From Paraescarpia echinospica (Eukaryota; Annelida; Polychaeta; Sabellida; Siboglinidae): DNA of 64,000 bases. The notes beneath the pieces were generated by a model. It did no database searches. It saw only the letters and a program-made list of their open reading frames with translations, and was not told where the DNA came from. Shown piece by piece: positions 38,907-49,125 of this stretch. Location: positions 73,558,805 to 73,622,804 of the forward strand of contig CM034533.1 of NCBI GenBank assembly GCA_020002185.1, written 5' to 3'. A program made the translations under genes and the position numbers. The first letter of the stretch is position 1. Each line of letters begins with the position of its first letter.

Positions 38907-41833
38907 CAGGGGTAGAACTTCAGCATTTATTTTACTAGACAGCAGGACTAGTAAAGACAAAAGTTTACTAGTCCGCCAAAAGGTTTACTAGTCCTGCAAA
39001 TAAAAAACATAGCACAAATTTAGGTCACAACAATTTTATTTAAAACACAAAAAACCACAGTGTCATCCAGGCCTGGCGTTAACACTGCCTGTCAGTCAGT
39101 CAGTGTCACTCAGAGTCGGAGGCACTACTGTCATCACAGTCGGTGTCACTGCTGTCAGTGTAACTACTACAGTCGGGCCTTGGCCTAAGCAGCTGAGTGT
39201 CTGGCCTCCGGGCTCCACCAGCACTCCACAGCTCGATTGCCTCCTTCCGTTCAAATGCAGCGATGTCTGGTGAACTCAGCTGAATGGTCAACAGATCAGT
39301 CAGTCGATCTGCCTTCAGGACTGACCGGATGCTGCTCTTCGTCAGCTTCAGCTGACTGAAGCCTCTCTCCGCATCAGCCGAGCTGGCTGGCAGAGTCAGA
39401 ATGGCGTCAACAAGCCCAAGTATGTTTCCATACTCTGCCTGGTGGGCTGCATTGACACTAGACCATGTCAGCTGTCGCACGTCTGGGGACTGTTCATACA
39501 GGATCATCTTCAGAAGTGTCCACTCCGTCTCCACACTGGCAGTATCGATGCCAGCGTCGCGAAGCACAGGGCCAAAATGGTTGTTGAGTGTGGCCACAGC
39601 GTCATTTCCATAATCACCTGCAGCTTCAGGCCACAGCTTGAAGCTAACGATTGATGATGCACGCACAACGTCCGAATTGCTGTCAACGAAGCGACCCTCC
39701 AGACAGCTGACCAGGTTGCCCAAGATCTGCAGTCGGGTCTGCTTGGCGAAGACAGCACCTGTGAGTGTCTCACCATGGAAGTCTTCCATGCGCGCCAGGG
39801 CACGCTCCTTGGCAGTTGTGGTCGTCTTGTACATCACAAGGGTGGCCACAACGGATGTCAGCGTGGCATGTACATCAGCAACTGTCGCAGTCACTGTCTG
39901 AGCCACCAGCGACAGCTTGCTCAGAACAAACAGCACATCGAGAAGGAAGTGTGCCATCTCGATGATGTCTCGTCGGTGCAGTGTCGCCAAGAAGCCAATG
40001 GCCTTTGCCTTGGCATCTCCGGAGCCCCCGGGCACTTGCATCTGCGTCCTTATATGCAAGTTCCAGGTGATGCGCATAGCAGTGGATTGCTTGCAGACAC
40101 GGCTGCTCATTTCGGAAGAGCGTGGCGACACCGTTGGCTGATCCGGTCATAACAGCGGCGCCATCACTGCCGAATCCGACAAGCTTCTTCATGAGTGTCT
40201 CTTTCGGGATGTGGAGGTAGCGCTCCACGACACCGTCAATTGCCCGCTTGATTGACGGAGCATCTGCCTTGCCGACGTTCTCAATACCAGCGAAGGCAGT
40301 AGAGACGACACCATTCACTGCATACCTCACGTACACTATCTCCGCTTCCGTGATGGACGCATCTGTCGTACCGTCACTGATGAGGGCGAGAAAGTGAGCA
40401 CTCTCCAGGTGCTGTGCGAGGTGACGGCGCTCAACCTCAGCGATGGCACGCACGAACTGCTTGCATGCCTTGTCATTCCGATAAGTGTTCCCCACATCAA
40501 GGCCCTTCTGTGCGTCCAGGGTACACTGCCACACATAATCTGTGAACGGACGCCGGTGCTTTGCTATCGCGTGACAAGTCCTGAAACATCCAATGCAGGA
40601 AATATTAAATATCATAGTATTAAGTAAATACTGAGTATAGTCACAACATAACAACCTTCCTCAGCAAACGGTGAATACTAAAAACATCCTCGCTTTCAAA
40701 ACAAAACTTGACGAAGATTTGAAGATGGGCAGGTTTAAATTTAAAAAAAAGCAAAAAAATCACAAGACAAGCCACGTTCTCAAAACCAAAAATATGATGC
40801 ATAAAGGCGGGAAATACAACACTAAATAGTATTACTTTTGAACCCGAAGATCCAGGCAAGTTATAACACAGATCTACATCAAATGCAAATTAATAATTTC
40901 CCATGGCATTGTTTACTGCACGGCACGCTTGAAATGAGAGATAACAGAGAAATGAGGGATAATAATTTAAACCATATAGTGCTAACCCTAACAAAGTACA
41001 ATCAAACACAATATTTGTTTACATTTTATAACATTATATCACATGGGTAACATAATTACCTAAACAAATGCGTCAGACGGTCCATGGTGGCCGTGTTCAG
41101 CGCTTGGATGGCTCGGTGGGCAGGTGCAGTGCCGGGACGGGCTTCGAACGCAGTTTGCCGGAAGACAGCTCGTGTGTGCGCCTCGCTTGTACTGTGTGCG
41201 CGTAGCGAGTCTGGACGAAAGTTGTCCGTGCCAGTCAAGAACGCATTCTTGCCACGGACACCAGTTACGTTGTGTGTCCTGCACACTTTGCAAAACATCA
41301 AATCGTTGTCGTCAAGCCAAGTGTGGTTTCGTTCCCAAACCTTCGAATAGCCACGCTGTCGTTTCTGCTGGTCGTACAGCGTGTCTCGTTCTCGCTTTTC
41401 CACCTTGCGTTTAACTTCTGGTTTTGCAACCCCAGTTAAATAACGATGCATCGTGCGTAAACGTAACAAAATAATTGAAGAACTGAAGATGTGAACCGTA
41501 TTCGAAATCCGCCCATTTGAAAATAGATTAGAAAATAGACGCGAAAATGGACGCCAATTGCGCTCATTAGCCGGTACCCCTCTACATGATACGCTAAGCC
41601 AAACAAAACGGTCGTTTCAGATTTCTATGTCACACAACAACCAATCAAAAGTACCGTTTCACTGTCGATTCACATTAGGTGAAGATTTACTTTGTCAATT
41701 GTACGGTTGGTGGCGCCACGCAACACGCTGATTTTTACTAGACAGCCGGACTAGTTGGTAGGCCGGGTTTACTAGTCCGCCGTAATCTTTACTAGTGTAC
41801 GGACTAGCGGACTAGTGGGTAGTTCTACCCCTG
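38907..41833 (-). mobile_element. hAT-superfamily DNA transposon (decayed)
   Basis: Termini CAGGGGTAGAACT (38907-38919) and AGTTCTACCCCTG (41821-41833) are perfect 13-bp inverted repeats of hAT type. Subterminal ACTAGTCC/GGACTAGT repeats occur at both ends. The interior encodes a transposase on the minus strand. No identical 8-bp target duplication was found (flanks ATGTACAT and TAACATGC), so the insertion is probably old. Confidence 0.85.
39106..41469 (-). pseudogene. hAT transposase, ZNF862-like type, broken
   Basis: Three blocks on the minus strand. 41469-41056 has a basic N-terminus and a TTF-type zinc finger (FCKVCRTHNV...SLRAHSTSEAH). 40654 to about 40020 has the catalytic N-terminal part (HFLALISDGTTDAS, VGFGSDGAAVMTG, CYAHHLELAYKDA). 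40080-39106 has the C-terminal part with the hATC dimerisation motif LPASSADAERGFSQLKLTK. An intron or gap separates the first two (40655-41055). The second and third are in different frames, and conserved sequence between HHLELAYKDA and the C-terminal domain seems to be missing. It is therefore a pseudogene. The acidic Ser/Asp-rich tail (SDTDCDDSSASDSE) is a normal end for some members. Confidence 0.8.
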
Positions 41834-41856
41834 TAACATGCCTTTGGCTTTGTATG

Positions 41857-43746
41857 TGTAGCGGGGGGTTTACCATGAAGACATGCAACACGGTTAAATG
41901 ATAACTATCATTTATTGTGTTGATAATCTAAAATACAAATAACTAAACAAAACAAAAACCTGCAACATAATAACATAATGATTAGTACAAGTGCAACAAT
42001 GGATACAAAGGATCATTCAACAACAGCGTTAACGTAATATTCCTTGCATAACATTGATGCAGTTAAATTGCATATAGATAATCTCAGATACCAAATAGCA
42101 GGATTGTACCTGTGTTATTTGTAACTAGATATCCAAACGGCAATACTCATTGACGGACTTACTATCAATAACACATAGGTCTATATTAGTTTAAACACGG
42201 TATTCCCAAATCAAGAAATACATTCAAATGCATCCTAAGTATCATTAACACAGTATCAAATCAATGTAAAATGTCAATACAGTATAAACTCAGTTGTAAT
42301 ACTTCTACAATTAGACACATGTATATGAGGCACTCCTCTATGCATAATAACTCATCGGTACGTATACGTGACCATTACCATCATGCAACGGCTCTTCATC
42401 CACATAGAATACGAGTCCATTAATCAATACTAAACGCATGTTTAACTGCATTGTCTCTAATTCGTTAGTACAGTTGTATATTACTGTCAGACTAATTGTG
42501 TCTAACCAATTAGTAATACACCATGACATTGAAGGTAACAATGCTCACCCCAACTGGGAACTGCAGTATAACACAGTGCCTGAGCACTGCTCAGTGCAAT
42601 CACACCATGCACTGTCTGTAAATAAACAAGCAAGTGAAATATAATACTGCACAGCATTGCACTAACTAACAAGACTCAGTAACTGATATACAAGCAATTA
42701 TCAGTTATAAATTAATAAACCAAATAATGACTAACACTATATCATTATATGTATGCTGACATAATGATTCCCTTAAAATGCACTAAAATAGCATAATTCT
42801 GCTGTGAGAACACCTGCTAAGTGTCACATATATAAGCTGAACTTGTCTAGATTTGCAAGTACATGTAAGTTTAATTGCTAACAACAATTATAAATCAACT
42901 TAATTAAACACACTTATCCTATCAATATATAAGTTACCCACCACACTGGGCGTTAATAGCCCTTCAGCAGAAACTACCCTGCTAAACTCAATGGGCAGTC
43001 CAGTCCGTCTATCCACTGACAGTCAACATGCTGTCCCTACTCCCTAGGGAATAACGACCCGACACCGCTGCAGACACATCACACAGCTTACTGTGCCAGC
43101 ATCTCAGCAGGGAACATATCAACACAATGACCTCCTATTGGGTATTAAAGATTCACGCTAATTACTAGATTAGGAACCATGCAGTTGTGGAGATAGTGCT
43201 TCCTTATCCCAAACAGTGGAATGTAACCAGTGTATACCATAATACACAACAGCTGTAAGTGCTGGGGGATTTCCGCCCACACTGTCAACACAGACCAATT
43301 AACTGACCTTCCCACGGGGAACTTAAAAGTAACTTTAACAGCAAGTATTGGGAGATAATTACATAAATCTGCTGTCAGTTATATCCTGGTGCAATCCACC
43401 CACCTTACATCTTCATTTGTGTTTTTCTCTCTGTTAAAACACGAAACCTCGTGGAAAAACACTGGAGCGCTATATCTGTCCAGCTTCTCTCGGAAACTCT
43501 GTGATGGCGTCTCTTAATTAATCCTGGCTTAGTGACCGGGGTATGACCCTCACTTGGTGACCGCTGGGGAACTGACACCGCCTGGGAAGAGAACCTAATG
43601 GCTTTTCCAGGCCATAACGTTACACTGGTGAAATGGGGTCTACAGACTTAACACATTAAAAGTAATGAGAACAAAAAGACTACTTGGAGTTTGGGAATAA
43701 TAGAAGTAAATAATTAACTAATTCGTCAATAACCCTGCCGGTTACA
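41857..43746. mobile_element. Possible solo LTR or LTR-like element
   Basis: The segment begins TGTAGC and ends GGTTACA, and is flanked by TATG on both sides (41853-41856 and 43747-43750). That is the pattern of an LTR with a 4-bp target duplication. It is about 1.9 kb, AT-rich, without ORFs. No second LTR or PBS is convincing. It lies between the hAT element and the gypsy element. Confidence 0.35.
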
Positions 43747-43767
43747 TATGTATTTTCTAAGAGTATA

Positions 43768-43931
43768 TGTAATGTAGTCGCATTGCTAGGAAGAACTACA
43801 CGGTTTACGTCGTATTATCAGAGCCGCAGTAGTAGTATATCCGCCGGCTTGTGTGTTTTTGGTTTTGTTCCGTTCATGTTAATAAACGAATCCAGCTTCA
43901 GTCAGTCTGATTATATCCTGAATATATGACA
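43768..43931 (+). repeat. 5' LTR of Ty3/gypsy element
   Basis: A 164-bp LTR with TG...CA ends, preceded by the target duplication GTATA (43763-43767). It differs from the 3' LTR (62863-63026) at a single position (GGTTTACGTCG versus GGTTTATGTCG). AATAAACG at about 43890 could act in 3' end formation. The near identity indicates a recent insertion. Confidence 0.95.
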
Positions 43932-43932
43932 C

Positions 43933-43950
43933 TGGCGACGAGGATCTGAA
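43933..43950 (+). promoter_or_regulatory. Candidate primer-binding site of the gypsy element
   Basis: TGGCGACGAGGATCTGAA starts 1 nt after the 5' LTR, the position of a tRNA primer-binding site, and begins with TGG as required to pair with a tRNA CCA end. Which tRNA is used was not determined. Confidence 0.6.
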
Positions 43951-43963
43951 TCCAACCTGCGCG

Positions 43964-46900
43964 ATGGCTTCCTCGAGCATCATCGGTACTATGTGCGAGT
44001 TCGATGAGCGAAGAGAGGAGGTCAACAGCTATCTGGAAAGACTGGAGCAGTGGATGCTGGCTAACGCTATTGGTGAGCCTACGCCGGCCGGCACAGCGGA
44101 TCGTCGTGTGAGTGTGCTTCTAGCTGTAATCGGGCCTAAAGCATACGCCCTTCTACGGAAACTACTCACTCCAGCAAAGCCGTCTGATCAGACTTTTGCA
44201 GTGCTGACAGCGACCCTGATGACGCACTACCGACCACAGCGAATTGTGATCGCTGAACGCTTCCGGTACAACAAACGCAACCAGGGTGACGGGGAGTCAG
44301 TAGCCGACTACATAGTGGCACTGAAACAGCTGGCCTCGACGTGTGACTTTGGGACGTTTCTGGATGAGGCGTTGAGGGACCGTTTCGTATGCGGTCTACA
44401 CAACGAAGCTACGCAGAAGCGCCTCCTAGCGGACAAAGATTTGACGTTCATCACGGCGTGCACGGTCGCTCAAGCGATGGAGCTGGCAGCTCACAACATG
44501 ATGGAGCTGACTGGCAAGGCAAGTGTGATGGAGGTACACCGGGTGACGGGTCATCCACGACGGCAGCAGCAGGTGTTGACGAAAGAGCATGTGGTGTCGA
44601 GGAGAACGGGCGATAATACAGCGAGGCAGTCGTGTATGCGTTGCGGGCTGAATCACGATGCTCAGACTTGCAAGTTTCGCAAAGCTAAGTGCTATGGGTG
44701 CGGACGTATTGGACATTTGCATAAAATGTGCCAAAGTCGCAGCAACACCAACCTGGTGCATGATGACGGAGGGGAAAGTGACAGCAGTAGTGGATTCGGA
44801 ATTCACCACATCACGGAGGCCAGATCGACGGGCGACAGTGACGTGTCCGCGATTACGGTGGGACAGCGCACACCTAAGTACATGGTGACTGTCAGGGTTG
44901 ATGGTAGGCCTATCGACATGGAGATCGATACTGGCGCAGTGGTGTCAGTCGCGTCCGAGCAGCTGTACAATGAACAGTTGTCTCACTTTGCACTAGAGCC
45001 AACACAGCTGCAACTGACAGACTATCAGGGTGGTCTCCTGCCGCTAAGAGGAGTGATAACCATCCCGGTGAGCTACAACAAACAGAGTGTTGAACTACCT
45101 CTCGTCATCGTGGCAGGTGACAGACGACGACCAGCGCTGCTAGGTCGCAATTGGATGGCGCAAATCCAGCTGGACTGGCCCAGCATTCGGGCAATCTCGC
45201 TTGACAGCGACGTGGCGACAGCCGATGACGTCGTGAGGCGCCACCTACCGGTCTTCGAGGAAGGCTATGGTGGAATCAACGACTTCAAAGTGACGATTCA
45301 TGTGCGGCCGGATACGACTCCGGTGTTCAAGAAGTCTCGTCCAGTGCCGTACGCTAGACGAGAGATGGTGGCCGCGGAGCTCGATAAGTTGGAGGCTAAC
45401 AAGGTCATCAAGAAGGTGGAGCGCTCTGACTGGGCGACACCGACGGTCAATGTGTTGAAGTCGGATAAAACTGTACGAATCTGCGGTGACTACAAGGTCA
45501 CAGTTAACCCGCATGTAGAGGTGGACCGCTATCCACTTCCTACAGCCGAAGACTTCTTCGCGACGCTGGCGGGAGGAACAAAGTTCACGAAACTGGACCT
45601 GGCACACGCGTACAACCAGCTAGAGCTCGATGATGAGTCCAAACGCTTGCTGACGATCAATACACATAAGGGTCTGTATCAGCCGAACAGACTTAGTTAT
45701 GGTGTGAACTCTGCCCCGGCCATATTCCAGCGAACCATGGATCAGGTGTTGGCGGGGATAGACGGTGTCGCTTGTTATCTCGACGACATCTTGATTACTG
45801 CGAGGTCGAACGAGCAACATCTGCAGAGGCTTGATGAGGTGCTGAGCCGACTGCAACACTACGGCATTCGATTGAAACTCGCAAAGTGCAAGTTCATGGC
45901 GGACCAGATTGAGTATCTGGGTCACCTGGTCACCGCGGAGGGACTGCTTCTCACGGCTGACAAGATCGCAGCTCTCAAGGAAGCGCCGAGACCGACGAAC
46001 ACCACAGAACTGCGCAGCTATCTTGGGCTGCTCAAATACTACATGAAGTTCTTGCCGGACTTGTCCACGCTGTTGGCGCCGTTACACATGCTGACACATT
46101 CGGGTGCAGAGTGGTCATGGGATACGACGTGCGAACAGGCGTTCAAACGCAGCAAGGAACTAATCTGTAATGCGGACATTCTGTGCCACTATGATGCGAA
46201 GAAGCCTTTGAAGCTCGCTTGTGATGGCTCTTCGTATGGAGTTGGTGCGGTGATATCGCATGTTACACCCGATGGCGTGGAGAGGCCGATAGCATTCGCC
46301 TCCCGCACGATGACGTCGGCCGAGCGTAACTACTCGCAAGTCGAACGAGAGGCATTGGCCATCATTTTCGGGGTGAAGCGCTTTCGACAATACTTGTGGG
46401 GCCGCCACTTCACACTTGAGACGGACCACAAGCCGCTAGTCACTATACTGGGGTCAAAGAGCGGTATACCTACGATGACAGCAGCTCGTCTTCAGAGGTG
46501 GGCGTTGATTCTGTCGGCCTACACCTATGACATCCAGTATCGGCCTGGCTCGGAACTGCTGCATGCTGACGCCTTCTCCAGGCTGCCGTACAACGATCCT
46601 GGGAAGACAGCTGATGGGAGTGACGACATTTTCCACTTTACGTGTGTGGATGAACTGCCAGTCACGAGCCAACAGATCAAAGAGGCCACTCGAAAGAACC
46701 CCGTGCTAGCCAAGGTGTTCAACTTCATCATGAATGGCTGGCCTGCGAGAGTGAATGATGACGACCTACAACCCTACTTCATCCGTCGAAACGAACTCTC
46801 AGTCGAGCAGGGGTGCATCCTATGGGGGTTGAGAGTGGTCGTGCCACCGAACTGGCGCCAACGGCTCGTGGACGACCTACATGAGGGTCACATGGGCATG

Positions 46901-48067
46901 ACACGGATGAAAGGCGTGGCAAGGAGTTACCTCTGGTGGCCTCGTCTGGACCAGGAGATCGAGTCACGTGTCCACGAGTGTGCGGTTTGCATGGCTACAA
47001 GCAACACACAGCCTGTGGTGTCATTGCAGCCGTGGTCGTGGCCTGTACGTCCGTGGATGCGCGTACACATAGATTACGCAGAGAAAGATGGAAACAACTT
47101 CCTAGTCCTGATTGACAGCCACACGAAGTGGGTGGAGGTGTTTCAGATGCGTCTGACGACTTCACAGCGTACGATTGAGATTCTACGCAACCTGTTCGCA
47201 GCTCATGGTCTTCCTGAGGAGATCGTTAGTGACAATGGGCCGCAATTTACGTCTCATGATTTCCGAGATTTCTGTCGTCTGAACGGCATCAAGCAGACGT
47301 TGGTGCCGCCCTATCACGCAGCCAGCAATGGGGCGGCTGAGAGGGCAGTGGGACTCCTGAAGCAGGCGCTGCTGAGAGACGTTCTCGAGGCGAAGTATGG
47401 CGGCGTTCACATATCGCTTCAGCATCGCCTGGCGAACTTCCTGTTGCGATATAGGAACACTCCGCACAGTGTGACGGGGCGGACACCGGCCGAACTGTTC
47501 CTGAAACGGCAGGTGAGAACCCGGTTCACTCTGTTGAAGCCGAGTCTGAAGGAAGATGTTGAGGAGCGACAAGCGAAGCAGAAGCTCTTCCATGATCGAG
47601 CCGGTGTGAAGGATCGCTACTTCATCCTACATCAGCATGTCACGGTGCGCAACACTCGAGGTGGAGTAGCGAAATGGCTCGCGGGAACGATCGTCAAAGT
47701 GCTGGGACCCAGAACGTACATCGTTCGTGTTTCTGGGACAAACCGGTACGTACACGCCGATCATCTGATGACGACTTCAGTGACGGAGGACGCACTGCGA
47801 CGCGATCTGCGAGTGTCGACTCAACCGGGCGTGACGACTCAACCGGGCGTGGCGACTCAACCAGACGCGACGACTCAACCAGTCGTGAAGACTCAACCGA
47901 GCGCGACGACTCAACCGAACGAGACGACTCGTCCAAGCGTGATGACGACACCGACCGTGATGACCACTCCTGAGGTGATTACGACTCCGACGGCACGTGC
48001 CGCGACGACACCACCGGCGACTGAAGTAGATAGTAAGCGCTGTTGGACCTCAAAATCCTACTTATAA
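43964..48067 (+). CDS. Ty3/gypsy Gag-Pol polyprotein, interrupted near its 3' end by the Maverick
   Basis: A single long frame of 1367 codons. In order: a Gag capsid-like region (to ~residue 210); a Cys/His nucleocapsid stretch CMRCGLNHDAQTC followed by CYGCGRIGHLHKMC (~225-257); aspartic protease with IDTGA (~322); reverse transcriptase with KLDLAHAYNQL and YLDD (~605); RNase H with LACDGSSYG and TDHKPL; an HHCC integrase zinc region with HEGHMGMTRMKGVARSYLWW (~973-1010); and a DDE core with HIDYAEKDG, SDNGPQFT and AAERAV (~1037, 1089, 1125). A Thr/Gln/Pro-rich tail follows. There is no env. Native codons end at 48024. The final ~14 residues are read from the Maverick inverted repeat. Across the empty site the frame continues at 62642 and ends with TGA at 62709-62711. 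All catalytic motifs look intact. Confidence 0.95.
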   Translation: MASSSIIGTMCEFDERREEVNSYLERLEQWMLANAIGEPTPAGTADRRVSVLLAVIGPKAYALLRKLLTPAKPSDQTFAVLTATLMTHYRPQRIVIAERFRYNKRNQGDGESVADYIVALKQLASTCDFGTFLDEALRDRFVCGLHNEATQKRLLADKDLTFITACTVAQAMELAAHNMMELTGKASVMEVHRVTGHPRRQQQVLTKEHVVSRRTGDNTARQSCMRCGLNHDAQTCKFRKAKCYGCGRIGHLHKMCQSRSNTNLVHDDGGESDSSSGFGIHHITEARSTGDSDVSAITVGQRTPKYMVTVRVDGRPIDMEIDTGAVVSVASEQLYNEQLSHFALEPTQLQLTDYQGGLLPLRGVITIPVSYNKQSVELPLVIVAGDRRRPALLGRNWMAQIQLDWPSIRAISLDSDVATADDVVRRHLPVFEEGYGGINDFKVTIHVRPDTTPVFKKSRPVPYARREMVAAELDKLEANKVIKKVERSDWATPTVNVLKSDKTVRICGDYKVTVNPHVEVDRYPLPTAEDFFATLAGGTKFTKLDLAHAYNQLELDDESKRLLTINTHKGLYQPNRLSYGVNSAPAIFQRTMDQVLAGIDGVACYLDDILITARSNEQHLQRLDEVLSRLQHYGIRLKLAKCKFMADQIEYLGHLVTAEGLLLTADKIAALKEAPRPTNTTELRSYLGLLKYYMKFLPDLSTLLAPLHMLTHSGAEWSWDTTCEQAFKRSKELICNADILCHYDAKKPLKLACDGSSYGVGAVISHVTPDGVERPIAFASRTMTSAERNYSQVEREALAIIFGVKRFRQYLWGRHFTLETDHKPLVTILGSKSGIPTMTAARLQRWALILSAYTYDIQYRPGSELLHADAFSRLPYNDPGKTADGSDDIFHFTCVDELPVTSQQIKEATRKNPVLAKVFNFIMNGWPARVNDDDLQPYFIRRNELSVEQGCILWGLRVVVPPNWRQRLVDDLHEGHMGMTRMKGVARSYLWWPRLDQEIESRVHECAVCMATSNTQPVVSLQPWSWPVRPWMRVHIDYAEKDGNNFLVLIDSHTKWVEVFQMRLTTSQRTIEILRNLFAAHGLPEEIVSDNGPQFTSHDFRDFCRLNGIKQTLVPPYHAASNGAAERAVGLLKQALLRDVLEAKYGGVHISLQHRLANFLLRYRNTPHSVTGRTPAELFLKRQVRTRFTLLKPSLKEDVEERQAKQKLFHDRAGVKDRYFILHQHVTVRNTRGGVAKWLAGTIVKVLGPRTYIVRVSGTNRYVHADHLMTTSVTEDALRRDLRVSTQPGVTTQPGVATQPDATTQPVVKTQPSATTQPNETTRPSVMTTPTVMTTPEVITTPTARAATTPPATEVDSKRCWTSKSYL
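48019..48024. repeat. Target-site duplication of the Maverick, left copy
   Basis: GACTGA immediately precedes the left terminus. The identical GACTGA follows the right terminus at 62636-62641. A 6-bp duplication is the Maverick/Polinton signature. Confidence 0.95.
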
Positions 48068-48351
48068 AAAAGAATTTAATGACCACTAAACGATTCGACC
48101 ACACCGCTGAGTCAGCAATAATGCGAGACTAATCCTATGTATAAAAAAAGATCAAAGGCTTTGTTTGACACTAATGAGTTTAGGAAACCTACTTATAAAA
48201 AACGTGATTGATGAGAGATGTGATTTGATACTAATTGGATGATTGACAGTACACTAGAGAGATGCCACCTAGCGGTGAGTGCAGAGAGTATTTTAGTCCT
48301 AGCGATCAACGCCGTACCTAGAGCGCGCTGACGTAAGCAATAATGCGTTTA
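48025..48351. repeat. Left terminal inverted repeat of the Maverick
   Basis: 327 bp, inverted relative to 62307-62635 (329 bp). About three substitutions and one 2-bp indel were counted by eye. It begins AGTAGATAGTAAGCG. It contains three TACTTATAAAAAA or ATGTATAAAAAA-like blocks, a GCCACCTAGCGG motif and, at its inner end, GCTGACGTAAGC. Confidence 0.95.
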
Positions 48352-48508
48352 TCGCGCTAACCACGCTAAAACCAAGCAACGTTTAGTTTCGTACTTTTAA
48401 CGTAGTCCTCAACGCTGACGTAATGCGTTTGTAGATTCGAGAGGCCACCTAGCGGGGTAAAATGCCACCTAGCGGTGAGATATAACCGGGGCAAAACCCT
48501 GCATAATC
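48352..48508. other. Left subterminal region
   Basis: Non-coding. It contains AACGTTTAGTTTCGTACTTTT, also found in the right-hand 240-bp repeats and right subterminal repeats, plus GCTGACGTAA and two GCCACCTAGCGG motifs (about 48442 and 48462). No ORF is present. Confidence 0.7.
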
Positions 48509-48586
48509 GTTGGCGACGGTATAGCTCTCTTAGGAGAGTGTTCGCCTAGGGATCGAAAGGTTCCGGGTTTGAACCCTAGTCGCAAC
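48509..48586 (+). tRNA. tRNA-like sequence, possible AGG anticodon
   Basis: The ends GTTG(G)CGAC and GTCGCAAC pair as an acceptor-like stem of 8 bp with one bulged G. A D-arm-like CTC...GAG stem follows. Next is TTCG...CGAA enclosing CCTAGGGAT, where T33 and an AGG (Pro) anticodon can be placed. Then comes a T-arm with GGTTTGAACCC, one base from box B. A TTTTT run follows at once, as for RNA polymerase III termination. The linker before the D arm is too long and the T stem has a mismatch, so it may be a degenerate or viral-type tRNA. It lies just upstream of the NADAR gene promoter. Confidence 0.45.
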
Positions 48587-48605
48587 TTTTTATTAGTGTT
48601 GGTGG

Positions 48606-48613
48606 TATATAAG
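48606..48613 (+). promoter_or_regulatory. TATA-like element before the NADAR gene
   Basis: TATATAAG lies 35 nt before the ATG at 48648 and about 20 nt after the pol III-like T run. It would suit an RNA polymerase II promoter for the plus-strand gene block, with a very short leader. Confidence 0.5.
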
Positions 48614-48647
48614 CGGTGGCGGTAGCGGGTGATCGGTAGTCGGTACG

Positions 48648-49097
48648 ATGTCGTCGCCTATAAGGTTTGGTGGATCGCGGTCGTTCTTGTCGAATATGTA
48701 TATGCGTCGACTGTCGGCGTTCGGTCGGGGCTTTCGATCCGTCGAGCACGCCTATCAGTATAGGAGAGCAATATTCTACGAGGACGTGGAATGCGCCGAA
48801 ATAATCAAAAGTTCGCTAAGTTCTTACGCAGCGAAACGACGCAGTTACGACATTCGACTAAAGAGAATGAGAAACAAATGGACCGACATTAGGGTGAAAT
48901 GTATGAAGATGTTGAGGAGGAAGTTTGATGGATCGAGCGATTTGAAGGCTGCACTGTTGGCGACCGGGGACGCCGAATTGGTGGAATGGATAGCGAGTAA
49001 GGAGGGTTTCTGGGGTAGCGGAATCGCGGGCGATCCGGGGAAGAACACGCTCGGTAAACTGTTGATGGAGTTGCGCGATGAGTATAAAAACGCGTAA
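48648..49097 (+). CDS. NADAR (YbiA/DUF1768)-domain protein
   Basis: 149 residues, almost entirely one domain. Recognisable features are FGGSRSFLSNMY (7-18), VEHAYQ with Glu33, His34 and Gln37 (32-37), AAKRR (61-65), W78-T-D-I-R82, M86, RRKF (90-93), LLATGDAELVE (103-113) and EGFWGSG...GKNTLGKLLMELR (119-143). This is the NADAR superfamily pattern. NADAR proteins hydrolyse N-glycosidic bonds in riboflavin-pathway intermediates or remove ADP-ribose from nucleobases, including reversal of guanine ADP-ribosylation in bacterial and phage systems. Length fits a stand-alone enzyme. It is the first gene of the plus-strand block, 29 bp before the ATPase. A role in nucleotide metabolism or counter-defence is inference. 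Codon use resembles the other Maverick genes, so it is a settled cargo gene. Confidence 0.85.
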   Translation: MSSPIRFGGSRSFLSNMYMRRLSAFGRGFRSVEHAYQYRRAIFYEDVECAEIIKSSLSSYAAKRRSYDIRLKRMRNKWTDIRVKCMKMLRRKFDGSSDLKAALLATGDAELVEWIASKEGFWGSGIAGDPGKNTLGKLLMELRDEYKNA

Positions 49098-49125
49098 AAA
49101 AGTGTTCGTCGTTCAGTCGTGAAAA

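Noticed and set aside
47694..47951. Ser/Arg-rich minus-strand ORF and Asp/Arg-rich plus-strand ORF in the gypsy tail
   Set aside because: Both are shadows of the repetitive Thr/Gln/Pro-rich polyprotein tail.
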